A stretch of 64,000 nucleotides of DNA from Nannobrachium achirus (lineage: Eukaryota > Chordata > Actinopteri > Myctophiformes > Myctophidae). Below, one piece after another: positions 1 through 10,454 of the stretch. The stretch lies in assembly GCA_963921795.1 (NCBI GenBank), contig OY997640.1, positions 6,377,091 to 6,441,090 of the forward strand, given 5' to 3'. A program made the translations under genes and the position numbers. Position 1 is the first letter of the stretch. Every line of letters starts with the position of its first letter. The notes beneath the pieces were generated by a model. That model was not told the origin of the DNA. It saw only the letters and a program-made list of their open reading frames with translations, and made no database searches.

Positions 1-241
1 CCGGCTACGATTGAACCCACGGCGGGAAAGGCGTGTGCTCTAACAGCAACACTAGGGCGGCCCCATATCACATGCCTAGAAGTAGTAACCTAAAAACGTA
101 GGTAAACCAAGAACCAATTTTTAAAAATAAATAAAAAACATTTACAATATTATGTAGGAATCATCTCCTGGATGCACTGCAACTGTAAATTATCTGTCAG
201 TAAAGGGGACATCTTTCCATACTTACTCAGTTAATACTTAC

Positions 242-491
242 GTGAAAATCAAGCAGGTCTTGATCCAGAGCGATTTACAATATGGGGCCCGTTGCGACCG
301 CAATTCCACGCTGACGTCGACCCCAGCTGCGTTTGAACCCACGACGGGAAAGGCGTGTGCTCTAACAGCTACACTAGGGCGGCCCCTATTCAGAACAAGG
401 GGCCCATTGCGACCGCGTTTCCTTGCTGACGTCGACCCCGGCTACGATTGAACCCACGGCGGGAAGGGCGTGTGCTCTAACAGCAACACTA
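242..491 (-). other. Dimeric tRNA-like, SINE-like segment of the S unit (first complete example)
   Basis: On the minus strand, head a has TAGTGTAGCTG (366-376), which fits the Pol III A-box consensus, and GGTTCAAACGC (329-339), one base off the B-box consensus. Head b has TAGTGTTGCTG (481-491) and GGTTCAATCGT (444-454). In both heads the box starts are 37 nt apart; tRNAs usually have about 44, so the heads look compressed. The stretch GTTAGAGCACACGCC between the boxes resembles a tRNA D-arm. No run of four T occurs on the minus strand from head b through head a and the tail until GATTTTC (complement of 244-250). The segment recurs in every unit. I infer a SINE ancestor; a fold with a proper acceptor stem was not found. 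Confidence 0.6.
251..283 (-). other. L2-LINE-like 3' tail within the S unit
   Basis: On the minus strand this reads TTGTAAATCGCTCTGGATC and then AAGA (complement of about 258-280). The LINE 3' end in the same window at 59254-59290 reads TTGTAAGTCGCTTTGGATT and then AAGA, so the two agree at about 19 of 22 aligned bases. Fish SINEs mobilised by L2-type LINEs share this kind of tail. Its position directly after the tRNA-like head supports a SINE origin. Confidence 0.6.
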
Positions 492-1132
492 GGGCGGCCC
501 CATATCACATGCCTAGAAGTAGTAACCTAAAAACGTAGGTAAACCAAGAACCAATTTTTTAAAATAAATAAAAAACATTTACAATATTATGTAGGAATCA
601 TCTCCTGGATGCACTGCAACTGTAAATTATCTGTCAGTAAAGGGGACATCTTTCCATACTTACTCAGTTAATACTTACGTGAAAATCAAGCAGGTCTTGA
701 TCCAGAGCGATTTACAATATGGGGCCCGTTGCGACCGCAATTCCACGCTGACGTCGACCCCAGCTGCGTTTGAACCCACGACGGGAAAGGCGTGTGCTCT
801 AACAGCTACACTAGGGCGGCCCCTATTCAGAACAAGGGGCCCATTGCGACCGCGTTTCCTTGCTGACGTCGACCCCGGCTGCGTTTGAACCTACGACGGG
901 AAAGGCGTGTGCTCTAACAGCAACACTAGGGCGGCCCCATATCACATGCCTAGAAGTAGTAACCTAAAAACGTAGGTAAACCAGGAACCAATTTTTAAAA
1001 ATAAATAACAAACATTTACAATATTATGTAGGCATCATCTCCTGGATGCACTGCAACTGTATATGACCTGTGAATAAAGGGGACATCTTTCCATACTTAC
1101 TCAGTTAATACTTAAGTGAAAATCAAGCTTAC

Positions 1133-1362
1133 CTTGTCTGATGGAGTGAAATGATCTCAAATGCCTTCTGATCGAACTAATACTCTTCATCATCCTATTT
1201 GGGTCTTCTTGAACCATTCTTAGTCAGGCCCCTCCCCAGAGACCAATTTGCCATGGGAGACCCTTCCAGGAGCACAAGGCACCAGACAACACAGCTCTCA
1301 GGTTCATTGGGGCACGCAAACCTCTCCACCACGCTAAGGTGATGGTTCCTTCGGAGAGGAAC
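1133..1362 (-). other. 230-nt exon-like block in the long unit
   Basis: On the minus strand a pyrimidine tract (CTTTTTCTTTTTTTTTACAG) leads into GTTCCTCTCCGAAGG, and the block ends ATCAGACAAG|GTAAGC. One frame stays open for about 54 codons from near the acceptor to a TAG. The same block with both boundaries is present in all 18 long units and, shortened to 194 nt, at 53567-53760. Its central part (complement of AGACCAATTTGCCATGGG) looks like a dispersed conserved repeat, but I cannot name it. Confidence 0.5.
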
Positions 1363-1751
1363 CTGTAAAAAAAAAGAAAAAGAAAAGTAGATTAGATATA
1401 CAGTATATTATAAACAACAAGAATCCAACAGAGTCAGAAATGAAATTTAGAACAATACAGTTAAGTAAACATTGTTTCATACCTTACCTAGATTATACTT
1501 AGATAAAAAATAAAGCCTGTGTTGTACTGTAGTGAAGGGAAACATTTTCATGATTACCAGTTAACAAGCTACAGTAGGAGGCATTAAAAAATACTGTTGT
1601 CTAAAAAGAATTAAAACAATACAGCTAAGGACATATTATTTCCCACTTACCTTGATATGGAGCTAGAAGGAAGCATTATAAAATGTTCGTCTGACGATAG
1701 GATGCCTATCAAACGAACACATTAAAATACAGATCAAAGAACATAAAAAAA

Positions 1752-1769
1752 TAACCCTAACCCTAATCC
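1752..1769. repeat. Short telomere-like motif in the long unit
   Basis: TAACCCTAACCCTAATCC contains two CCCTAA repeats. It stands at the same place in each complete long unit, preceded by an A-run (ACATAAAAAATAACC) that varies by one or two A. It is too short to be a working telomere tract. Confidence 0.8.
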
Positions 1770-1813
1770 AAGTAAAGGGGACATCTTTCCATACTTACTC
1801 AGTTAATACTTAC

Positions 1814-4695
1814 GTGAAAATCAAGCAGGTCTTGATCCAGAGCGATTTACAATACGGCGCCCGTTGCGACCGCAATTCCACGCTGACGTCGACCCCAGCT
1901 GAGTTTGAACCCACGACGGGAAAGGCGTGTGCTCTAACAGCTACACTAGGGCGGCCCCTATTCAGAACAAGGGGCCCATTGCGACCGCGTTTCCTTGCTG
2001 ACGTCGACCCCGGCTACGATTGAACCCACGGCGGGAAAGGCGTGTGCTCTAACAGCAACACTAGGGAGGCCCCATATCACATGCCTAGAAGTAGTAACCT
2101 AAAAACGTAGGTAAACCAAGAACCAATTTTTAAAAATAAATAAAAAACATTTACAATATTATGTAGGAATCATCTCCTGGATGCACTGCAACTGTAAATT
2201 ATCTGTCAGTAAAGGGGACATCTTTCCATACTTACTCAGTTAATACTTACGTGAAAATCAAGCAGGTCTTGATCCAGAGCGATTTACAATACGGCGCCCG
2301 TTGCGACCGCAATTCCACGCTGACGTCGACCCCAGCTGAGTTTGAACCCACGACGGGAAAGGCGTGTGCTCTAACAGCTACACTAGGGCGGCCCCTATTC
2401 AGAACAAGGGGCCCATTGCGACCGCGTTTCCTTGCTGACGTCGACCCCGGCTACGATTGAACCCACGGCGGGAAAGGCGTGTGCTCTAACAGCAACACTA
2501 GGGAGGCCCCATATCACATGCCTAGAAGTAGTAACCTAAAAACGTAGGTAAACCAAGAACCAATTTTTAAAAATAAATAAAAAACATTTACAATATTATG
2601 TAGGAATCATCTCCTGGATGCACTGCAACTGTAAATTATCTGTCAGTAAAGGGGACATCTTTCCATACTTACTCAGTTAATACTTACGTGAAAATCAAGC
2701 AGGTCTTGATCCAGAGCGATTTACAATATGGGGCCCGTTGCGACCGCAATTCCACGCTGACGTCGACCCCAGCTGCGTTTGAACCCACGACGGGAAAGGC
2801 GTGTGCTCTAACAGCTACACTAGGGCGGCCCCTATTCAGAACAAGGGGCCCATTGCGACCGCGTTTCCTTGCTGACGTCGACCCCGGCTACGATTGAACC
2901 CACGGCGGGAAAGGCGTGTGCTCTAACAGCAACACTAGGGCGGCCCCATATCACATGCCTAGAAGTAGTAACCTAAAAACGTAGGTAAACCAAGAACCAA
3001 TTTTTAAAAATAAATAAAAAACATTTACAATATTATGTAGGAATCATCTCCTGGATGCACTGCAACTGTAAATTATCTGTCAGTAAAGGGGACATCTTTC
3101 CATACTTACTCAGTTAATACTTACGTGAAAATCAAGCAGGTCTTGATCCAGAGCGATTTACAATATGGGGCCCGTTGCGACCGCAATTCCACGCTGACGT
3201 CGACCCCAGCTGCGTTTGAACCCACGACGGGAAAGGCGTGTGCTCTAACAGCTACACTAGGGCGGCCCCTATTCAGAACAAGGGGCCCATTGCGACCGCG
3301 TTTCCTTGCTGACGTCGACCCCGGCTACGATTGAACCCACGGCGGGAAGGGCGTGTGCTCTAACAGCAACACTAGGGCGGCCCCATATCACATGCCTAGA
3401 AGTAGTAACCTAAAAACGTAGGTAAACCAAGAACCAATTTTTTAAAATAAATAAAAAACATTTACAATATTATGTAGGAATCATCTCCTGGATGCACTGC
3501 AACTGTAAATTATCTGTCAGTAAAGGGGACATCTTTCCATACTTACTCAGTTAATACTTACGTGAAAATCAAGCAGGTCTTGATCCAGAGCGATTTACAA
3601 TATGGGGCCCGTTGCGACCGCAATTCCACGCTGACGTCGACCCCAGCTGCGTTTGAACCCACGACGGGAAAGGCGTGTGCTCTAACAGCTACACTAGGGC
3701 GGCCCCTATTCAGAACAAGGGGCCCATTGCGACCGCGTTTCCTTGCTGACGTCGACCCCGGCTGCGTTTGAACCTACGACGGGAAAGGCGTGTGCTCTAA
3801 CAGCAACACTAGGGCGGCCCCATATCACATGCCTAGAAGTAGTAACCTAAAAACGTAGGTAAACCAGGAACCAATTTTTAAAAATAAATAACAAACATTT
3901 ACAATATTATGTAGGCATCATCTCCTGGATGCACTGCAACTGTATATGACCTGTGAATAAAGGGGACATCTTTCCATACTTACTCAGTTAATACTTAAGT
4001 GAAAATCAAGCTTACCTTGTCTGATGGAGTGAAATGATCTCAAATGCCTTCTGATCGAACTAATACTCTTCATCATCCTATTTGGGTCTTCTTGAACCAT
4101 TCTTAGTCAGGCCCCTCCCCAGAGACCAATTTGCCATGGGAGACCCTTCCAGGAGCACAAGGCACCAGACAACACAGCTCTCAGGTTCATTGGGGCACGC
4201 AAACCTCTCCACCACGCTAAGGTGATGGTTCCTTCGGAGAGGAACCTGTAAAAAAAAAGAAAAAGAAAAGTAGATTAGATATACAGTATATTATAAACAA
4301 CAAGAATCCAACAGAGTCAGAAATGAAATTTAGAACAATACAGTTAAGTAAACATTGTTTCATACCTTACCTAGATTATACTTAGATAAAAATAAAGCCT
4401 GTGTTGTACTGTAGTGAAGGGAAACATTTTCATGATTACCAGTTAACAAGCTACAGTAGGAGGCATTAAAAAATACTGTTGTCTAAAAAGAATTAAAACA
4501 ATACAGCTAAGGACATATTATTTCCCACTTACCTTGATATGGAGCTAGAAGGAAGCATTATAAAATGTTCGTCTGACGATAGGATGCCTATCAAACGAAC
4601 ACATTAAAATACAGATCAAAGAACATAAAAAAATAACCCTAACCCTAATCCAAGTAAAGGGGACATCTTTCCATACTTACTCAGTTAATACTTAC
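1814..4695. repeat. Satellite block 2: four S units then L at 3562
   Basis: S units start at 1814, 2251, 2688 and 3125. The first two belong to the subtype with CTGAGTTTG in head a and AGGGAGGCC in head b, and they carry the local variant ACGGCGCCCG. The long unit (3562) is 1134 bp. Confidence 0.95.
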
Positions 4696-7600
4696 GTGAA
4701 AATCAAGCAGGTCTTGATCCAGAGCGATTTACAATACGGCGCCCGTTGCGACCGCAATTCCACGCTGACGTCGACCCCAGCTGAGTTTGAACCCACGACG
4801 GGAAAGGCGTGTGCTCTAACAGCTACACTAGGGCGGCCCCTATTCAGAACAAGGGGCCCATTGCGACCGCGTTTCCTTGCTGACGTCGACCCCGGCTACG
4901 ATTGAACCCACGGCGGGAAAGGCGTGTGCTCTAACAGCAACACTAGGGAGGCCCCATATCACATGCCTAGAAGTAGTAACCTAAAAACGTAGGTAAACCA
5001 AGAACCAATTTTTAAAAATAAATAAAAAACATTTACAATATTATGTAGGAATCATCTCCTGGATGCACTGCAACTGTAAATTATCTGTCAGTAAAGGGGA
5101 CATCTTTCCATACTTACTCAGTTAATACTTACGTGAAAATCAAGCAGGTCTTGATCCAGAGCGATTTACAATATGGGGCCCGTTGCGACCGCAATTCCAC
5201 GCTGACGTCGACCCCAGCTGCGTTTGAACCCACGACGGGAAAGGCGTGTGCTCTAACAGCTACACTAGGGCGGCCCCTATTCAGAACAAGGGGCCCATTG
5301 CGACCGCGTTTCCTTGCTGACGTCGACCCCGGCTACGATTGAACCCACGGCGGGAAAGGCGTGTGCTCTAACAGCAACACTAGGGCGGCCCCATATCACA
5401 TGCCTAGAAGTAGTAACCTAAAAACGTAGGTAAACCAAGAACCAATTTTTAAAAATAAATAAAAAACATTTACAATATTATGTAGGAATCATCTCCTGGA
5501 TGCACTGCAACTGTAAATTATCTGTCAGTAAAGGGGACATCTTTCCATACTTACTCAGTTAATACTTACGTGAAAATCAAGCAGGTCTTGATCCAGAGCG
5601 ATTTACAATATGGGGCCCGTTGCGACCGCAATTCCACGCTGACGTCGACCCCAGCTGCGTTTGAACCCACGACGGGAAAGGCGTGTGCTCTAACAGCTAC
5701 ACTAGGGCGGCCCCTATTCAGAACAAGGGGCCCATTGCGACCGCGTTTCCTTGCTAACGTCGACCCCGGCTACGATTGAACCCACGGCGGGAAAGGCGTG
5801 TGCTCTAACAGCAACACTAGGGAGGCCCCATATCACATGCCTAGAAGTAGTAACCTAAAAACGTAGGTAAACCAAGAACCAATTTTTAAAAATAAATAAA
5901 AAACATTTACAATATTATGTAGGAATCATCTCCTGGATGCACTGCAACTGTAAATTATCTGTCAGTAAAGGGGACATCTTTCCATACTTACTCAGTTAAT
6001 ACTTACGTGAAAATCAAGCAGGTCTTGATCCAGAGCGATTTACAATATGGGGCCCGTTGCGACCGCAATTCCACGCTGACGTCGACCCCAGCTGCGTTTG
6101 AACCCACGACGGGAAAGGCGTGTGCTCTAACAGCTACACTAGGGCGGCCCCTATTCAGAACAAGGGGCCCATTGCGACCGCGTTTCCTTGCTGACGTCGA
6201 CCCCGGCTACGATTGAACCCACGGCGGGAAAGGCGTGTGCTCTAACAGCAACACTAGGGCGGCCCCATATCACATGCCTAGAAGTAGTAACCTAAAAACG
6301 TAGGTAAACCAAGAACCAATTTTTAAAAATAAATAAAAAACATTTACAATATTATGTAGGAATCATCTCCTGGATGCACTGCAACTGTAAATTATCTGTC
6401 AGTAAAGGGGACATCTTTCCATACTTACTCAGTTAATACTTACGTGAAAATCAAGCAGGTCTTGATCCAGAGCGATTTACAATATGGGGCCCGTTGCGAC
6501 CGCAATTCCACGCTGACGTCGACCCCAGCTGCGTTTGAACCCACGACGGGAAAGGCGTGTGCTCTAACAGCTACACTAGGGCGGCCCCTATTCAGAACAA
6601 GGGGCCCATTGCGACCGCGTTTCCTTGCTGACGTCGACCCCGGCTACGATTGAACCCACGGCGGGAAGGGCGTGTGCTCTAACAGCAACACTAGGGCGGC
6701 CCCATATCACATGCCTAGAAGTAGTAACCTAAAAACGTAGGTAAACCAAGAACCAATTTTTTAAAATAAATAAAAAACATTTACAATATTATGTAGGAAT
6801 CATCTCCTGGATGCACTGCAACTGTAAATTATCTGTCAGTAAAGGGGACATCTTTCCATACTTACTCAGTTAATACTTACGTGAAAATCAAGCAGGTCTT
6901 GATCCAGAGCGATTTACAATATGGGGCCCGTTGCGACCGCAATTCCACGCTGACGTCGACCCCAGCTGCGTTTGAACCCACGACGGGAAAGGCGTGTGCT
7001 CTAACAGCTACACTAGGGCGGCCCCTATTCAGAACAAGGGGCCCATTGCGACCGCGTTTCCTTGCTGACGTCGACCCCGGCTGCGTTTGAACCTACGACG
7101 GGAAAGGCGTGTGCTCTAACAGCAACACTAGGGCGGCCCCATATCACATGCCTAGAAGTAGTAACCTAAAAACGTAGGTAAACCAGGAACCAATTTTTAA
7201 AAATAAATAACAAACATTTACAATATTATGTAGGCATCATCTCCTGGATGCACTGCAACTGTATATGACCTGTGAATAAAGGGGACATCTTTCCATACTT
7301 ACTCAGTTAATACTTAAGTGAAAATCAAGCTTACCTTGTCTGATGGAGTGAAATGATCTCAAATGCCTTCTGATCGAACTAATACTCTTCATCATCCTAT
7401 TTGGGTCTTCTTGAACCATTCTTAGTCAGGCCCCTCCCCAGAGACCAATTTGCCATGGGAGACCCTTCCAGGATCACAAAGCACCAGACAACACAGCTCT
7501 CAGGTTCATTGGGGCACGCAAACCTCTCCACCACGCTAAGGTGATGGTTCCTTCGGAGAGGAACCTGTAAAAAAAAAGAAAAAGAAAAGTAGATTAGATA

Positions 7601-8014
7601 TACAGTATATTATAAACAACAAGAATCCAACAGAGTCAGAAATGAAATTTAGAACAATACAGTTAAGTAAACATTGTTTCATACCTTACCTAGATTATAC
7701 TTAGATAAAAATAAAGCCTGTGTTGTACTGTAGTGAAGGGAAACATTTTCATGATTACCAGTTAACAAGCTACAGTAGGAGGCATTAAAAAATACTGTTG
7801 TCTAAAAAGAATTAAAACAATACAGCTAAGGACATATTATTTCCCACTTACCTTGATATGGAGCTAGAAGGAAGCATTATAAAATGTTCGTCTGACGATA
7901 GGATGCCTATCAAACGAACACATTAAAATACAGATCAAAGAACATAAAAAAATAACCCTAACCCTAATCCAAGTAAAGGGGACATCTTTCCATACTTACT
8001 CAGTTAATACTTAC
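4696..8014. repeat. Satellite block 3: five S units then L at 6881
   Basis: S units start at 4696, 5133, 5570, 6007 and 6444. The unit at 5570 has a private TTGCTAACG change. The long unit (6881) is 1134 bp and has a private AGGATCACAAAGC variant in its exon-like block. Confidence 0.95.
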
Positions 8015-10454
8015 GTGAAAATCAAGCAGGTCTTGATCCAGAGCGATTTACAATACGGCGCCCGTTGCGACCGCAATTCCACGCTGACGTCGACCCCAGC
8101 TGAGTTTGAACCCACGACGGGAAAGGCGTGTGCTCTAACAGCTACACTAGGGCGGCCCCTATTCAGAACAAGGGGCCCATTGCGACCGCGTTTCCTTGCT
8201 GACGTCGACCCCGGCTACGATTGAACCCACGGCGGGAAAGGCGTGTGCTCTAACAGCAACACTAGGGAGGCCCCATATCACATGCCTAGAAGTAGTAACC
8301 TAAAAACGTAGGTAAACCAAGAACCAATTTTTAAAAATAAATAAAAAACATTTACAATATTATGTAGGAATCATCTCCTGGATGCACTGCAACTGTAAAT
8401 TATCTGTCAGTAAAGGGGACATCTTTCCATACTTACTCAGTTAATACGTGAAAATCAAGCAGGTCTTGATCCAGAGCGATTTACAATATGGGGCCCGTTG
8501 CGACCGCAATTCCACGCTGACGTCGACCCCAGCTGCGTTTGAACCCACGACGGGAAAGGCGTGTGCTCTAACAGCTACACTAGGGCGGCCCCTATTCAGA
8601 ACAAGGGGCCCATTGCGACCGCGTTTCCTTGCTGACGTCGACCCCGGCTACGATTGAACCCACGGCGGGAAAGGCGTGTGCTCTAACAGCAACACTAGGG
8701 CGGCCCCATATCACATGCCTAGAAGTAGTAACCTAAAAACGTAGGTAAACCAAGAACCAATTTTTAAAAATAAATAAAAAACATTTACAATATTATGTAG
8801 GAATCATCTCCTGGATGCACTGCAACTGTAAATTATCTGTCAGTAAAGGGGACATCTTTCCATACTTACTCAGTTAATACTTACGTGAAAATCAAGCAGG
8901 TCTTGATCCAGAGCGATTTACAATATGGGGCCCGTTGCGACCGCAATTCCACGCTGACGTCGACCCCAGCTGCGTTTGAACCCACGACGGGAAAGGCGTG
9001 TGCTCTAACAGCTACACTAGGGCGGCCCCTATTCAGAACAAGGGGCCCATTGCGACCGCGTTTCCTTGCTGACGTCGACCCCGGCTACGATTGAACCCAC
9101 GGCGGGAAAGGCGTGTGCTCTAACAGCAACACTAGGGCGGCCCCATATCACATGCCTAGAAGTAGTAACCTAAAAACGTAGGTAAACCAAGAACCAATTT
9201 TTAAAAATAAATAAAAAACATTTACAATATTATGTAGGAATCATCTCCTGGATGCACTGCAACTGTAAATTATCTGTCAGTAAAGGGGACATCTTTCCAT
9301 ACTTACTCAGTTAATACTTACGTGAAAATCAAGCAGGTCTTGATCCAGAGCGATTTACAATATGGGGCCCGTTGCGACCGCAATTCCACGCTGACGTCGA
9401 CCCCAGCTGCGTTTGAACCCACGACGGGAAAGGCGTGTGCTCTAACAGCTACACTAGGGCGGCCCCTATTCAGAACAAGGGGCCCATTGCGACCGCGTTT
9501 CCTTGCTGACGTCGACCCCGGCTGCGTTTGAACCTACGACGGGAAAGGCGTGTGCTCTAACAGCAACACTAGGGCGGCCCCATATCACATGCCTAGAAGT
9601 AGTAACCTAAAAACGTAGGTAAACCAGGAACCAATTTTTAAAAATAAATAACAAACATTTACAATATTATGTAGGCATCATCTCCTGGATGCACTGCAAC
9701 TGTATATGACCTGTGAATAAAGGGGACATCTTTCCATACTTACTCAGTTAATACTTAAGTGAAAATCAAGCTTACCTTGTCTGATGGAGTGAAATGATCT
9801 CAAATGCCTTCTGATCGAACTAATACTCTTCATCATCCTATTTGGGTCTTCTTGAACCATTCTTAGTCAGGCCCCTTCCCAGAGACCAATTTGCCATGGG
9901 AGACCCTTCCAGGAGCACAAGGCACCAGACAACACAGCTCTCAGGTTCATTGGGGCACGCAAACCTCTCCACCACGCTAAGGTGATGGTTCCTTCGGAGA
10001 GGAACCTGTAAAAAAAAAGAAAAAGAAAAGTAGATTAGATATACAGTATATTATAAACAACAAGAATCCAACAGAGTCAGAAATGAAATTTAGAACAATA
10101 CAGTTAAGTAAACATTGTTTCATACCTTACCTAGATTATACTTAGATAAAAATAAAGCCTGTGTTGTACTGTAGTGAAGGGAAACATTTTCATGATTACC
10201 AGTTAACAAGCTACAGTAGGAGGCATTACAAAATACTGTTGTCTAAAAAGAATTAAAACAATACAGCTAAGGACATATTATTTCCCACTTACCTTGATAT
10301 GGAGCTAGAAGGAAGCATTATAAAATGTTCGTCTGACGATAGGATGCCTATCAAACGAACACATTAAAATACAGATCAAAGAACATAAAAAATAACCCTA
10401 ACCCTAATCCAAGTAAAGGGGACATCTTTCCATACTTACTCAGTTAATACTTAC
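8015..10454. repeat. Satellite block 4: three S units then L at 9322
   Basis: S units start at 8015, 8448 and 8885. The unit at 8015 is only 433 bp: four bases are lost in GTTAATACTTACGTG, which reads GTTAATACGTG and removes the donor-like GTAAGT on the minus strand. The long unit (9322) is 1133 bp, with private CCCCTTCCC and CATTACAAAA changes. Confidence 0.95.

Larger units (their letters stand above)
242..512 (-). other. Exon-like segment of the S unit bounded by splice-site consensus
   Basis: On the minus strand the segment is preceded by TTACTACTTCTAG|G (acceptor-like) and followed by CAC|GTAAGTATT (strong donor consensus). The spacer to the next copy is about 166 bp. The pattern repeats in each complete S unit except 8015, where a 4-bp deletion removes the donor. 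There is no long shared reading frame, so any product would be non-coding. This is a pattern observation; transcription is not shown. Confidence 0.4.
1..1813. repeat. Satellite block 1: partial unit, S at 242, L at 679
   Basis: The first 241 bases are the right part of an S unit cut by the window edge. The S unit at 242 carries GGGAAGGGCG and a six-T run (AATTTTTTAAAA), a combination also seen in the last S before the long units at 3562 and 6881. The long unit is 1135 bp, one A longer than its neighbours in the GATAAAAAATAAAG stretch near 1503. Confidence 0.95.
1116..1813. repeat. 698-bp module specific to long units (first example)
   Basis: After the S-like half, the long unit starts another GTGAAAATCAAGC at 1116 but then diverges into CTTACCTTGTCTGATGG. 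It continues for about 655 bp and rejoins S sequence at GTAAAGGGGACATC near 1770. It holds the exon-like block at 1133-1362, an A-rich stretch, several TTACC motifs (donor-like on the minus strand) and a CCCTAA pair. Its first part has a diverged relative outside the array at 53559-53852. I do not recognise its family; it does not match the LTR of the neighbouring BEL element. Confidence 0.9.

Noticed and set aside
242-451. A 69-codon ORF repeated in almost every satellite unit
   Set aside because: It starts with GTG, which eukaryotes rarely use, and it spans the tRNA-like heads read antisense. Its conservation is only repeat identity; point mutations show no synonymous bias that I can see.
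242-491. A functional tRNA gene in each satellite unit
   Set aside because: The A- and B-box spacing is about seven bases too short, the B-box has a mismatch, and no consistent acceptor or anticodon stem was found. Only a tRNA-derived label is justified.
1116-1813. The 698-bp long-unit module as the LTR of the BEL element
   Set aside because: It abuts the primer binding site upstream, but the 3' LTR after the polypurine tract (TGTTGTAACTT...) is a different sequence, and the module lacks TG...CA ends and a matching TATA region.
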